The notes under the pieces are model-generated. The model had not been told where the DNA came from. It did no database searches and saw only the letters and a list, made by a program, of their open reading frames with translations. From Plazaster borealis (lineage: Eukaryota > Echinodermata > Asteroidea > Forcipulatida > Labidiasteridae), in the NCBI GenBank assembly GCA_021014325.1, contig CM037472.1:11594001-11658000 (forward strand): a stretch of DNA of 64,000 bases, in the 5' to 3' direction. Positions 11,100 through 22,478 of this stretch are shown one piece after another. The stretch's first letter is position 1; each line of letters begins with the position of its first letter. Position numbers and translations under genes: made by a program.

Positions 11100-11805
11100 C
11101 AGCAGCTTTGGATAGAGTATAATGCATTTTGAGAAACTTCACTTCAAAGTACTGGCAGAAGTACTGTATCTTTACTCACTTTGATTCCAAATAAGGCAAA
11201 TCGCTGATAATGTTGGAAAAAATCCACTGCACCACTAATTTAATGTTTTTGGATTAAAAAGGGATGAATGATTGAAATGTATATCTGACCTGATAAATTA
11301 AATGACGGCAAAACTACTGATATGCAAACTCTCTACCAAAATAAGGTACAGCCTTAAATGTTGGCAAGAGTACTGCAACACTTGCTTCTTTTGAATCAAA
11401 ATCAGGCACAGTAGTAATATTGCCAAAGCTATGGCTACGTTGGCTCTGAATCAATGTTAAAGGCAAAAACTCTTTATTTTATGTTGTTAAATGTTAAATG
11501 CTCTTTCTTAACAATTGCTTGACCCTTTCACATTCCTCCCTCCTTTTCCCTAATCCTTCACTCTTATCATCGAGTCAATACCCATGACAATCTTGTTTCC
11601 CTCCTTTCCAAATACTCAACTCCTTAGCCTATTTATCACCTCCATCCATGCGCTTATTTACCACCTCCATCCATGCGTTTATTTACCACTTCAATCCTTG
11701 CATTTATTTATCACTTCCCTCCTTGCATTTATTTATCACTTCCCTCCTTGCGTTTATTTACCACTTCCCTCCTTTATTGAACACTTCTCTCCGAGTGTAC
11801 TGCCG
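11100..11805 (+). repeat. Segmental duplication, copy 1 (others at 16.4-17.35 and 17.5-18.1 kb)
   Basis: It contains the ordered blocks GTACTGTATC, GCACCACTAATTTAATG, TTGGCAAGAGTACTGCAAC, ACAATTGCTTGACCCTTT and CCCATGACAATCTTGTT, which recur in the two other copies. At its right end are about six units of a 23-25 bp repeat built on TTTATTTACCACTTCC. This copy keeps the uninterrupted insertion sites TTAA (11494-11497) and AATT (11513-11516). Confidence 0.85.
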
Positions 11806-14800
11806 AGTGTAGTGCCGAGTGTAGTGCCGAGTGTAGTGCCCAGGTAGTGCCCAGTGTAGTGCCCAGGTAGTGCCGAGTGTAGTGCCCAGGTAGTGCCGAG
11901 TGTAGTGCCGAGGGTAGTGCCGAGTGTACTGCCGAGTGTACTGCCGAGTGCACTGCCGAGTGCACTGCCGAGTGTACTGCCGAGTGTACTGCCGAGTGTA
12001 CTTCCGAGTGTACTGCCGAGTGTACTGCCGAGTGTAGTGCCCATGTAGTGCCGAGTGTAGTGCCGAGTGTAGTGCCCAGGTAGTGCCAAGTGTAGTGCCC
12101 AGGTAGTGCCGAGTGTAGTGCCCAGGTAGTGCCGAGTGTAGTGCCCAGGTAGTGCCGAGTGTAGTGCCCAGGTAATGCCGAGTGTACTGCCGAGTGTACT
12201 GCCGAGTGCACTGCCGAGTGTACTGCCGAGTGTACTGCCGAGTGTACTGCCGAGTGTACTGCCGAGTGTACTGCCGAGTGTACTGCCGAGTGTACTGCCG
12301 AGTGTACTGCCGAGTGTACTGCCGAGTGTAGTGCCCAGGTAGTGCCGAGTGTAGTGCCCAGGTAGTGCCGAGTGTAGTGCCCAGGTAGTGCCAAGTGTAG
12401 TGCCGAGTGTAGTGCCGAGTGTACTGCCGAGTGTACTGCCGAGTGTACTGCCGAGTGTACTGCCGAGTGTACTGCCGAGTGTACTGCCGAGTGTACTGCC
12501 GAGTGTACTGCCGAGTGTACTGCCGAGTGTACTGCCGAGTGTACTGCCGAGTGTACTGCCGAGAGTACTGCCGAGTGTACCGCCGAGTGTAGTGCCCAGG
12601 TAGTGCCCAGGTAGTGCCCAGGTAGTGCCGAGTGTAGTGCCCCGTACCGAGTGTAGTGCCCAGGTAGTGCCGAGTGTAGTGCCCAGGTAGTGCCCAGTGT
12701 AGTGCCCACGTAGTGCCGAGTGTAGTGCCCAGGTAGTGCCGAGTGTAGTGCCGAGGGTAGTGCCGAGTGTACTGCCAAGTGTACTGCCGAGTGCACTGCC
12801 GAGTGCACTGCCGAGTGCACTGCCGAGTGTACTGCCGAGTGTACTGCCGAGTGTACTGCCGAGTGTACTGCCGAGTGTAGTGCCCAGGTAGTGCCGAGTG
12901 TAGCGCCCAGGTAGTGCCGAGTGTAGTGCCCAGGTAGTGCCGAGTGTAGTGCCCAGGTAGTGCCGAGTGTAGTGCCCAGGTAGTGCCGAGTGTAGTGCCC
13001 AGGTAGTGCCGAGTGTAGTGCCCAGGTAGTGCCGAGTGTAGTGCCAAGGTAGTGCCGAGTGTAGTGCCGAGGGTAGTGCCGAGTGTACTGCCGAGTGTAC
13101 TGCCGAGTGCACTGCCGAGTGTACTGCCGAGTGTACTGCCGAGTGTACTGCCGAGTGTACTGCCGAGTGTACTGCCGAGTGTACTGCCGAGTGTACTGCC
13201 GAGTGTAGTGCCCAGGTAGTGCCGAGTGTAGTGCCCAGGTAGTGCCGAGTGTAGTGCCCAGGTAGTGCCCAGGTAGTGCCGAGTGTAGTGCCCAGGTAGT
13301 GCCCAGGTAGTGCCAAGTGTAGTGCCGAGTGTACTGCCGAGTGTACTGCCGAGTGTACTGCCGAGTGTACTGCCGAGTGTACTGCCGAGTGTACTGCCGA
13401 GTGTAGTGCCCAGGTAGTGCCGAGTGTAGTGCCCAGGTAGTGCCGAGTGTAGTGCCCAGGTAGTGCCGAGTGTAGTGCCGAGTGTAGTGCCGAGTGTAGT
13501 GCCCAGGTAGTGCCGAGTGTAGTGCCCAGGTAGTGCCGAGTGTAGTGCCCAGGTAGTGCCGAGTGTAGTGCCCAGGGTAGTGCCGAGTGTACTGCCGAGT
13601 GTACTGCCGAGTGTACTGCCGAGTGTACTGCCGAGTGTACTGCCGAGTGTACTGCCGAGTGTACTTCCGAGTGTACTGCCGAGTGTACTGCCGAGTGTAC
13701 TGCTGAGTGTAGTGCCCAGGTAGTGCCGAGTGTAGTGCCCAGGTAGTGCCGAGTGTAGTGCCGAGTGTAGTGCCCAGGTAGTGCCGAGTGTAGTGCCCAG
13801 GTAGTGCCAAGTGTAGTGCCGAGTGTACTGCCGAGTGTACTGCCGAGTGTACTGCCGAGTGTACTGCCGAGTGTACTGCCGAGTGTACTGCCGAGTGTAC
13901 TGCCGAGTGTACTGCCGAGTGTACTGCCGAGTGTACTGCCGAGTGTACTGCCGAGTGTACTGCCGAGTGTACTGCCGAGTGTACTGCCGAGTGTACTGCC
14001 GAGAGTACTGCCGAGTGTACTGCCGAGTGTAGTGCCCAGGTAGTGCCCAGGTAGTGCCGAGTGTAGTGCCCAGTGCCGAGTGTAGTACCCAGGTAGTGCC
14101 GAGTGTAGTGCCGAGTGTACTGCCGAGTGTACTTCCGAGTGTACTGCCGAGTGTACTGCCGAGTGTAGTGCCCAGGTAGTGCCGAGTGTAGTGCCCAGGT
14201 AGTGCCGAGTGTAGTGCCCAGGTAGTGCCGAGTGTAGTGCCGAGTGTAGTGCCGAGTGTAGTGCCCAGGTAGTGCCGAGTGTAGTGCCCAGGTAGTGCCG
14301 AGTGTAGTGCCGAGGGTAGTGCCGAGTGTACTGCCGAGTGTACTGCCGAGTGCACTGCCGAGTGTACTGCCGAGTGTACTGCCGAGTGTACTGCCGAGTG
14401 TACTGCCGAGTGTACTTCCGAGTGTACTGCCGAGTGTACTGCCGAGTGTACTGCCGAGTGTAGTGCCCAGGTAGTGCCGAGTGTAGTGCCCAGGTAGTGC
14501 CGAGTGTAGTGCCCAGGTAGTGCCGAGTGTAGTGCCGAGTGTAGTGCCCAGGTAGTGCCGAGTGTAGTGCCCAGGTAGTGCCAAGTGTAGTGCCCAGGTA
14601 GTGCCGAGTGTAGTGCCGAGTGTACTGCCGAGTGTACTGCCGAGTGCACTGCCGAGTGTACTGCCGAGTGTACTGCCGAGTGTACTGCCCAGTGTACTTC
14701 CGAGTGTACTGCCGAGTGTACTGCCGAGTGTACTGCCGAGTGCACTGCCGAGTGTACTGCCGAGTGTACTGCCGAGTGTACTGCCCAGTGTACTGCCCAG

Positions 14801-16385
14801 TGTACTGCCGAGTGTACTGCCGAGTGTACTGCCGAGTGTACTGCTGAGTGTACTGCCCAGGTAGTGCCGAGTGTAGTGCCCAGGTAGTGCCGAGTGTAGT
14901 GCCGAGTGTAGTGCCCAGGTAGTGCCGAGTGTAGTGCCCAGGTAGTGCCAAGTGTAGTGCCGAGTGTACTGCCGAGTGTACTGCCGAGTGTACTGCCGAG
15001 TGTACTGCCGAGTGTACTGCCGAGTGTACTGCCGAGTGTACTGCCGAGTGTACTGCCGAGTGTACTGCCGAGTGTACTGCCGAGTGTACTGCCGAGTGTA
15101 CTGCCGAGTGTACTGCCGAGTGTACTGCCGAGTGTAGTGCCCAGGTAGTGCCCAGGTAGTGCCGAGTGTAGTGCCCAGTGCCGAGTGTAGTGCCCAGGTA
15201 GTGCCGAGTGTAGTGCCGAGTGTAGTGCCGAGTGTACTTCCGAGTGTACTGCCGAGTGTACTGCCGAGTGTAGTGCCCAGGTAGTGCCGAGTGTAGTGCC
15301 CAGGTAGTGCCGAGTGTAGTGCCCAGGTAGTGCCGAGTGTAGTGCCGAGTGTAGTGCCGAGTGTAGTGCCCAGGTAGTGCCGAGTGTAGTGCCGAGTGTA
15401 GTGCCGAGGGTAGTGCCGAGTGTACTGCCGAGTGTACTGCCGAGTGCACTGCCGAGTGCACTGCCGAGTGTACTGCCGAGTGTACTGCCGAGTGTACTGC
15501 CGAGTGTACTTCCGAGTGTACTGCCGAGTGTACTGCGAGTGTACTGCCGAGTGTAGTGCCCAGGTAGTGCCGAGTGTAGTGCCCAGGTAGTGCCGAGTGT
15601 AGTGCCCAGGTAGTGCCGAGTGTAGTGCCGAGTGTAGTGCCCAGGTAGTGCCGAGTGTAGTGCCCAGGTAGTGCCAAGTGTAGTGCCCAGGTAGTGCCGA
15701 GTGTAGTGCCGAGTGTAGTGCCGAGTGTACTGCCGAGTGCACTGCCGAGTGCACTGCCGAGTGTACTGCCGAGTGTACTGCCCAGTGTACTTCCGAGTGT
15801 ACTGCCGAGTGTACTGCCGAGTGTACTGCCGAGTGTACTGCCGAGTGCACTGCCGAGTGTACTGCCGAGTGTACTGCCGAGTGTACTGCCCAGTGTACTG
15901 CCCAGTGTACTGCCGAGTGTACTGCCGAGTGTACTGCCGAGTGTACTGCTGAGTGTAGTGCCCAGGTAGTGCCGAGTGTAGTGCCCAGGTAGTGCCGAGT
16001 GTAGTGCCGAGTGTAGTGCCCAGGTAGTGCCGAGTGTAGTGCCCAGGTAGTGCCAAGTGTAGTGCCGAGTGTACTTCCGAGTGTACTGCCGAGTGTACTG
16101 CCGAGTGTACTGCCGAGTGTACTGCCGAGTGTACTGCCGAGTGTACTGCCGAGTGTACTGCCGAGTGTACTGCCAAGTGTACTGCCGAGTGTAGTGCCCA
16201 GGTAGTGCCGAGTGTATGGCCCAGATAGTGCCGAGTGTTTGCCCAGGTAGTGCCAAGTGTACTGCCGAGTGTACTGCCGAGTGTACTGCCAAGTGTAGTG
16301 CCAAGTGTAGTGCCGAGTGTAGTGCCGAGTGTACTGCCGAGTGTACTGCCGAGTGTACTGCCGAGTTTACTGCCGAGTGTACTTT
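11805..16385. repeat. 4.6-kb compound minisatellite, 12-bp and 23-bp units
   Basis: Runs of the 12-bp unit GTGTACTGCCGA alternate with runs of a related longer unit in which GTGTAGTGCCCAGGTAGTG replaces it. The alternating blocks form a higher order. For example, the rare junction GCCCAGTGCCGAG occurs near 14067 and 15173, and CCCAGTGTACTTCCGAG near 14688 and 15781, giving a period of about 1.1 kb. The minus strand is open for over 4 kb in all three frames (peptides HSAV, YTRQ, TLGS repeated) because the unit has no stop codon in any minus frame. I do not annotate these frames as genes. Confidence 0.95.
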
Positions 16386-16438
16386 AAAAATACCTTTATA
16401 CATCTTTTCACAAAGTCTTTATTTTATGTTGTTAAATG

Positions 16439-16801
16439 TTAAAAGCATCGTACACGTTTGGTAATTGCTCAAAAGAAATATTAGCATAAAAACTTACTTG
16501 GAACAAGCAACGGATAGTATAAAACATTGTAGGAAACGACTCCCTCTGAAGTAACGTAGTTTTTGAGAAAGAGGGAATTTCTCACTAAAATAATACAAAC
16601 TTCTTGCAAGAAGTTTTTATTTCTATCTGAAATCACACACATTTGTACAACAAGGGTGTTTTTTCTTTCATCATTTTTTTGCAACTTCGATGACCAGTTG
16701 AGCCCAAATTTGCACAGGCTTGTTATTTTATGCATATGTTGGGATACACCAAGTGAGAACACTGGTCTTTGACAGTTACCAAACGTGTACGATGCCTTTA
16801 A
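16439..16801 (-). mobile_element. TTAA-flanked MITE, full length (element 16443-16797)
   Basis: The ends AAGCATCGTACACGTTTGG and CCAAACGTGTACGATGCCT are inverted repeats, each bordered by TTAA. Segmental copy 1 has a single TTAA at the same place (11494-11497), which shows the insertion and its target duplication directly. Confidence 0.92.
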
Positions 16802-16816
16802 ATGCTCTTTCTTAAC

Positions 16817-17094
16817 AATTCGTCGGCTCAGAACTATAAGGTCCTTAAGTTATGTAATGGACAAAAGGATGTTAGCAAAATAAATTTAAAAGGTCTAAAA
16901 AAGAGTAAATAAAATATTAAAATCAAAAATTAATGTTTCATTATGAAACCTATGCTTAGAATTCATGACAAAACATTAAATTTTTGATTTTTATATTTTA
17001 TTTACTCTTTTTTAGACCTTTTTAAATTTATTTTGTTAAAGACCTTTTGTCCATTATGTAACTTAAGGACCTCATAGTTCTGAGCCGACGAATT
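16817..17094. mobile_element. Fully palindromic MITE (element 16821-17090), AATT duplication
   Basis: A 270-bp element consisting almost entirely of two complementary arms of about 125 bp, beginning CGTCGGCTCAGAACTAT and ending with its complement. AATT borders both sides, and the paralogous site at 11513-11516 (and the third copy near 17890) has one AATT. Foldback-type, non-coding. Confidence 0.92.
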
Positions 17095-17499
17095 GCTTGA
17101 CCCTTTCACATTTTCCTCCCTCCTTTTCCCTAATCGTTCACTCTTATCATCGAGTCAATACCCATGACAATCTTGTTTCCCTCCTTTCCAAATACTCGAC
17201 TCCTTAGCTTATTTACCACTTCCATCCATGCGCTTATTTACCACCTCCATCCATGCACTTATTTACTACTTCAATCCTTGTGTTCATTTACCACTTTCCT
17301 CCTTGCACTTGTGTACCGTGTGCCAAGTGTAGTGCCGAGTGTTCTGTTAGTGTTTTCCCACCATGTAGAATATAACTTCTGATAAAAAGGTATTTTATTT
17401 GTAAATTTGGAATAACTACATTCTCACTTCATCAATTTGAATCAAAATAAGGTACCACATTGACAAGGTTGGTAATAAGTAAGTTGCCGAGGTTGCTTC

Positions 17500-18080
17500 A
17501 TTTGAATGCAAATAAGTTGGTAATGCTGGCAAAAGTACTGTATCCTTACTCACTTTGATTCAAGATAAGGCAAATTGCTGATAATTTTTGAAAAAATTAC
17601 TGCACCACTAATTTAATGTTTTTGAATTAAAAAGGCATAAATTTATTGACAGTAAAACTACTGCTATGTAAACTCAAAATGCTACTGTGCTAACTCTTCA
17701 TCAAAGTAAGATACAGTCTTAGAATGTTGGCAAGAGTACTGCAACACTTGCTTCTTTTGAATCAAATAAGGTAAAGTAGTAATATTGCCAAAGCTAAGGC
17801 TACGTTGACTCTGAATCAATGTAAAATGTTTGTCTATTTAAGAATAACATGTTTACAAAACTACTGCTATGTATACGCTGAAAACAATTGCTTGACCCTT
17901 TCACATTCCTCCCTCCTTTTCCCTAATCCTTCACTCTTATCATTGAGTCAATACCCATGACAATCTTGTTCCGCTCCTTCCCAAATACTCAACTCCTTAG
18001 CCTATTTATCACCTCCATCCATGCGCTTATTTACCACCTCCATCCATGCGTTTATTTACCACTTCCATCCTTGCCTTTAT
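17500..18080 (+). repeat. Segmental duplication, copy 3
   Basis: It repeats the ordered blocks of 11.1-11.7 kb, including GCACCACTAATTTAATG and TTGGCAAGAGTACTGCAAC, then ACAATTGCTTGACCCTTT without the inserted MITEs, then the CCATCCATGCG units that lead into a long array. Confidence 0.85.
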
Positions 18081-19212
18081 TTATACCACTTACATCCTTG
18101 CGTTTATTTATCCCATCTATCCTTGCGTTTATTTAGGCGTACCACTTTCCTCCTTGCACTTATTTACCACTTCCTTGCGTTTATTTATCTCTTCCATCCA
18201 TGCAAAGTACTTACCACTTCCATCTTTGTGTTTATTTAGGACTACCACTTTCATCTTTGCACTTACCACTTTCCTCCTTGCACTTGTTTACCACTTCCTT
18301 GCGTTTATTTATCTCTTCCATTCATGCAAAATACTTACCACTTCCATCCTTGTGTTTATTTAGGACTACCACTTTCATCTTTGCACTTACCACTTTCCTC
18401 CTTGCACTTGTTTACCACTTCCTTGCGTTTATTTATCTCTTCCATCCATGCAAAATACTTACCACTTCCATCCTTGTGTTTATTTAGGACTACCACTTTC
18501 ATCTTTGCACTTACTTACCACTTCCTTGCATTTATTCACCACTTCCCTCCTTGCGTTTATTTAGGCCTACCACTTTCCTCCTTGCACTTATTTACCACTT
18601 GCTTGCGTTTATTTACAACTTCTCTCCTTGCGTTTATTTATCACTTCTATCCATTCAAACTACTTACCACTTCCATCCTTGCGTTTATTAATCACAAGCC
18701 ATCCTCTCGTGTTGCAACCGCTTCCTTCTTTGCATTTCTTTACACCTTCAAGCCTTGCCCCTTATTTATCTGGTCCCTCGTTGCGTTTAATTATCACTTC
18801 CATCTTTGCGTTTTCTATCACTTCTCTCATTGTGTTTATTTTTCACTTCAATCCTTGCATTTATTTATCATTTTCATCCTTGCGTGTTGTAACTGCTTCC
18901 TTCTTTGCATTTATTTACACCTTCAAGCCTTGCCACTTATTTACCCGGTCCCTCCTTGCGTTTAATTATCACTTCCATCTTTGCGTTTTCTATCACTTCT
19001 CTCATTGTGTTTATTTTTCACTTCAATCCTTGCATTTATTTATCAATTTCATCCTTGCGTGTTGTAACTGCTTCCTTCTTTGCATTTATTTACACCTTCA
19101 AGCCTTGCACTTATTTACTCAGTCCCTCCTTGCGTTTAATGATCACTTCCGTCTTTGCGCTTTTTATCACTTCTCTCATTGTGTGTATTTTTCCATCCTT
19201 GCATTTATTTAA
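18000..19212 (+). repeat. Minisatellite, 23-25 bp units (TTTATTTACCACTTCC core)
   Basis: About 45-50 diverged units containing CCTTGCGTTTATTTACCACT variants. Longer repeats of 130-190 bp are visible inside it, such as two near-identical stretches at 18230-18350 and 18350-18480, and two at 18690-18880 and 18890-19070. Plus-strand frames rich in Leu, Phe, Thr and Ser are by-products of the repeat. Confidence 0.9.
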
Positions 19213-19510
19213 ATGAACTAATTTGTTTATGTTAAACTTGTGTCTAAACAGTTAGCAGTTTGCGTTTAGAATTCAGTTTATTTGAATTTAAACAGTTAGA
19301 ACTTTGCATTAATAATTGAGTTTATTTGAATGTTAAACTTGTATCTAAACAGTTAGAAGTTTACGTTAAAAATTAAGTTTATTTGAATTTAAACAGCAAG
19401 AACTTTGCATTAATAATTAAGTTTATTTAAAAGTTAAACTTGTATCTAAACAGTTAGAAGTTTGCATTAAAGTTAAGTTTATTTGAATGTTAAACGCATC
19501 AAATAAACTG
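19213..19510 (+). repeat. AT-rich tandem repeat, period about 112 bp
   Basis: The pair of motifs GTATCTAAACAGTTAGAAG and GAACTTTGCATTAATAATT recurs about three times, each followed by AGTTTATTTGAAT. The units look like a dimer of a ~56-bp ancestor. Confidence 0.75.
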
Positions 19511-19750
19511 ATTTATAACGCAAACTTTTATCAGACAAGTTTAACATTCACATAGTAAACTTGTATCTAAACAGTTGTAATAAAGAACATCTTGTTGTGT
19601 TGTTTGCTTTGTCAGAGTCATAGAAATAAAGAAACAAATATAAATAAACAAATGGTAATGAAGAGTCCTTCTTTTGAGTGCATAATTTAAATAGAATAAG
19701 ACAACCCTATACAAACTGTACAAAACGTAAGATAAACGTTTTCTTAAGGG

Positions 19751-19832
19751 GTTAAAGGTCAAAGGTCAGATCAAAGGTCAAAGGTCAAGTCAGAGGTCAA
19801 AGGTCAATTCAAAGGTCAGGCAAAGGTCAAGA
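19751..19832 (+). promoter_or_regulatory. Cluster of AGGTCA half-sites in DR1 spacing
   Basis: At least three perfect or near-perfect DR1 elements (AGGTCAAAGGTCA) and further single half-sites lie within 80 bp, separated by GATC, AGTC and ATTC-like spacers. DR1 is bound by HNF4, RXR, COUP-TF and PPAR-type nuclear receptors. The spacing also fits a 19-20 bp tandem repeat, so function is not shown. Confidence 0.6.
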
Positions 19833-19859
19833 GATACCTATGTCCTTTCCGGAAAATAC

Positions 19860-22478
19860 AAGGAAAAAGCTGCCGCCAGGCCAAGGAAAAAGCTGCCGCC
19901 AGGCCAAGGAAAAAGCTGCCGCCAGGCCAAGGAAAAAGCTGCCGCCAGGCCAAGGAAAAAGCTGCCGCCAGGCCAAGGAAAAAGCTGCCGCCAGGCCAAG
20001 GAAAAAGCTGCCGCCAGGCCAAGGAAAAAGCTGCCGCCAGAATGAGGAAAAAGCTGCCGCCAGGCCAAGGGAAAAAGCTGCCGCCAGATGGGAAAAAGCT
20101 GCCGCCAGGCTAAGGGAAAAAGCTGCCGCCAGATAAGGGAAAAAGCTGCCGCCAGGCCATGGGAAAAGCTGCCGCCAGGCTAAGGGAAAAGCTGCCGCCA
20201 GGCTAAGGAAAAAGCTGCCGCCAGGCTAAGGAAAAAGCTGCCGCCAGGCCAAGGAAAAGCTGCCGCCAGATAAGGAAAAAGCTGCCGCCAGGCCAGGAAA
20301 AGCTGCCGCCAGGCCAAGGAAAAAGCTGCCGCCAGGCTAAGGAAAAAGCTGCCGCCAGGCCAAGGAAAAAGCTGCCGCCAGATAGGGAAAAAGCTGCCGC
20401 CAGGCCAAGGAAAAAGCTGCCGCCAGGCCAAGGAAAAAGCTGCCGCCAGGCCAAGGAAAAAGCTGCCGCCAGGCTAAGGAAAAAGCTGCCGCCAGGCTAA
20501 GGAAAAGCTGCCGCCAGGCTAAGGGAAAAAGCTGCCGCCAGATGGGGAAAAGCTGCCGCCAGGCTAAGGAAAAAGCTGCCGCCAGGCCACTGAAAATGCT
20601 GCCGCCTGTCTAAGGAAAAAGCTGCCGCCAGGCCAAGGAAAAAGCTGCCGCCAGATGAGGAAAAAGCTGCCGCCAGGCCAAGGGAAAAAGCTGCCGCCAG
20701 GCTAAGGAAAAAGCTGCCGCCAGGCCAAGGAAAAAGCTGCCGCCAGGCCAAGGGGAAAAAGCTGCCGCCAGGCCAATGAACAAGCTGCCGCCAGCCCATG
20801 GAACAAGCTGCCGCCTGTCCAAGGAATATGCTGCCGCCAGGCCAAGGAAAAAGCTGCCGCCAGGCCAAGGAAAAAGCTGCCGCCAGGCCAAGGAAAAAGC
20901 TGCCGCCAGGCCAAGGAAAAAGCTGCCGCCAGGCTAAGGAAAAAGCTGCCGCCAGGCCAAGGAAAAAGCTGCCGCCAGGCTAGGAAAAGCTGCCGCCAGG
21001 CCAAGAAAAAGCTGCCGCCAGGCTAAGGAAAAAGCTGCCGCCAGATAGGAAAAAGCTGCCGCCAGGCCAAGGGAAAAAGCTGCCGCCAGGCTAAGGGAAA
21101 AGCTGCCGCCAGGCCAAGGAAAAGCTGCCGCCAGATGAGGGAAAAAGCTGCCGCCAGGCCAAGGAAAAAGCTGCCGCCAGGCCAAGGAAAAAGCTGCCGC
21201 CAGGCCAAGGAAAAAGCTGCCGCCAGGCCAAGGAAAAAGCTGCCGCCAGGCCAAGGAAAAAGCTGCCGCCAGATTGATAAATCTGCCGCCAGGCCAAGGA
21301 AAAAGCTGCCGCCAGGCCAAGGGAAAAAGCTGCCGCCAGGCTAAGGAAAAAGCTGCCGCCAGGCTAAGGAAAAAGCTGCCGCCAGGCTAAGGAAAAAGCT
21401 GCCGCCAGATGGGGAAAAAGCTGCCGCCAGGCCAAGGAAAAAGCTGCCGCCAGGCTAAGGAAAAAGCTGCCGCCAGATAAGGAAAAAGCTGCCGCCAGAT
21501 GAGGAACTAGCTGCCGCCAGGCCATGGAAAAAGCTGCCGCCAGGCCAAGGAAAAAGCTGCCGCCAGGCCAAGGAAAAAGCTGCCGCCAGGCCAAGGAAAA
21601 AGCTGCCGCCAGGCCAAGGAAAAAGCTGCCGCCAGGCCAAGGAAAAAGCTGCCGCCAGGCCAAGGAAAAAGCTGCCGCCAGGCCAAGGAAAAAGCTGCCG
21701 CCAGGCCAAGGAAAAAGCTGCCGCCAGGCCAAGGAAAAAGCTGCCGCCAGGCAAAGGAAAAAGCTGCCGCCAGGAAAAGGAAAATGCTGCCGCCAGGCCA
21801 GGGAATAAGCTGCCGCCAGGCCAAGGAAAAAGCTGCCGCCAGGCCAAGGAAAAAGCTGCCGCCAGGCCAAGGAAAAGCTGCCGCCAGGCTAAGGGAAAAA
21901 GCTGCCGCCAGGCTAAGGAAAAGCTGCCGCCAGGCTAAGGAAAAAGCTGCCGCCAGGCCAAGGGAAAAAGCTGCCGCCAGGCTAAGGAAAAAGCTGCCGC
22001 CAGATAAGGAAAAAGCTGCCGCCAGGCCAAGGAAAAAGCTGCCGCCAGGCCAAGGAAAAAGCTTCCTCTTGTCGATGGATAAAGCTGCCGCCTGGCCAAG
22101 GACAAATCTGCCGCCAGGCCAAGGAAAAAGCTGCCGCCAGATAGGAAAAAGCTGCCGCCAGGCCAAGGAAAAAGCTGCCGCCAGATGGAAAAAGCTGCCG
22201 CCAGGCCAAGGAAAAGCTGCCGCCAGGCCAAGGGAAAAAGCTGCCGCCAGATAAGGAAAAAGCTGCCGCCAGGCCAAGGAAAAAGCTGCCGCCAGGCCAA
22301 GGGAAAAAGCTGCCGCCAGGCCAAGGAAAAGCTGCCGCCAGGCCAAGGAAAAAGCTGCCGCCAGGCCAAGGGGAAAAAGCTGCCGCCAGGCTAAGGAAAA
22401 AGCTGCCGCCAGGCCAAGGAAAAAGCTGCCGCCAGGCCAAGGAAAAAGCTGCCGCCAGGCCAAGGAAAAAGCTGCCGC
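19860..22478. repeat. 23-bp minisatellite, diverged section
   Basis: Units carry GCTGCCGCCAGGCCAAGG followed by an A run. Many are shortened or altered (CTAAGG, ATAAGG, ATGAGG variants; one-base indels), so both strands show frame changes. This is the heterogeneous end of an array that becomes uniform to the right. Confidence 0.95.

Larger units (their letters stand above)
16416..17345 (+). repeat. Segmental duplication, copy 2, with two inserted MITEs and an unexpanded array stub
   Basis: It matches copy 1 from TCTTTATTTTATGTTG onward but carries one MITE at the TTAA and another at the AATT. Past the CCACTTTCCTCC unit it holds only a couple of degenerate units of the 12-bp array (GCCAAGTGTAGTGCCGAG at 17322-17340) where copy 1 has 4.6 kb. 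Confidence 0.85.

Noticed and set aside
11754..16403. Three overlapping minus-strand open frames of 1358-1549 codons
   Set aside because: The 12-bp unit has no stop codon in any minus frame, so the open frames are automatic. The peptides are HSAV, YTRQ and TLGS repeats with no domain.
18021..19216. Plus-strand frames up to 213 codons rich in Leu, Phe and Thr
   Set aside because: They are by-products of the 23-25 bp minisatellite. Several frames are open in parallel.
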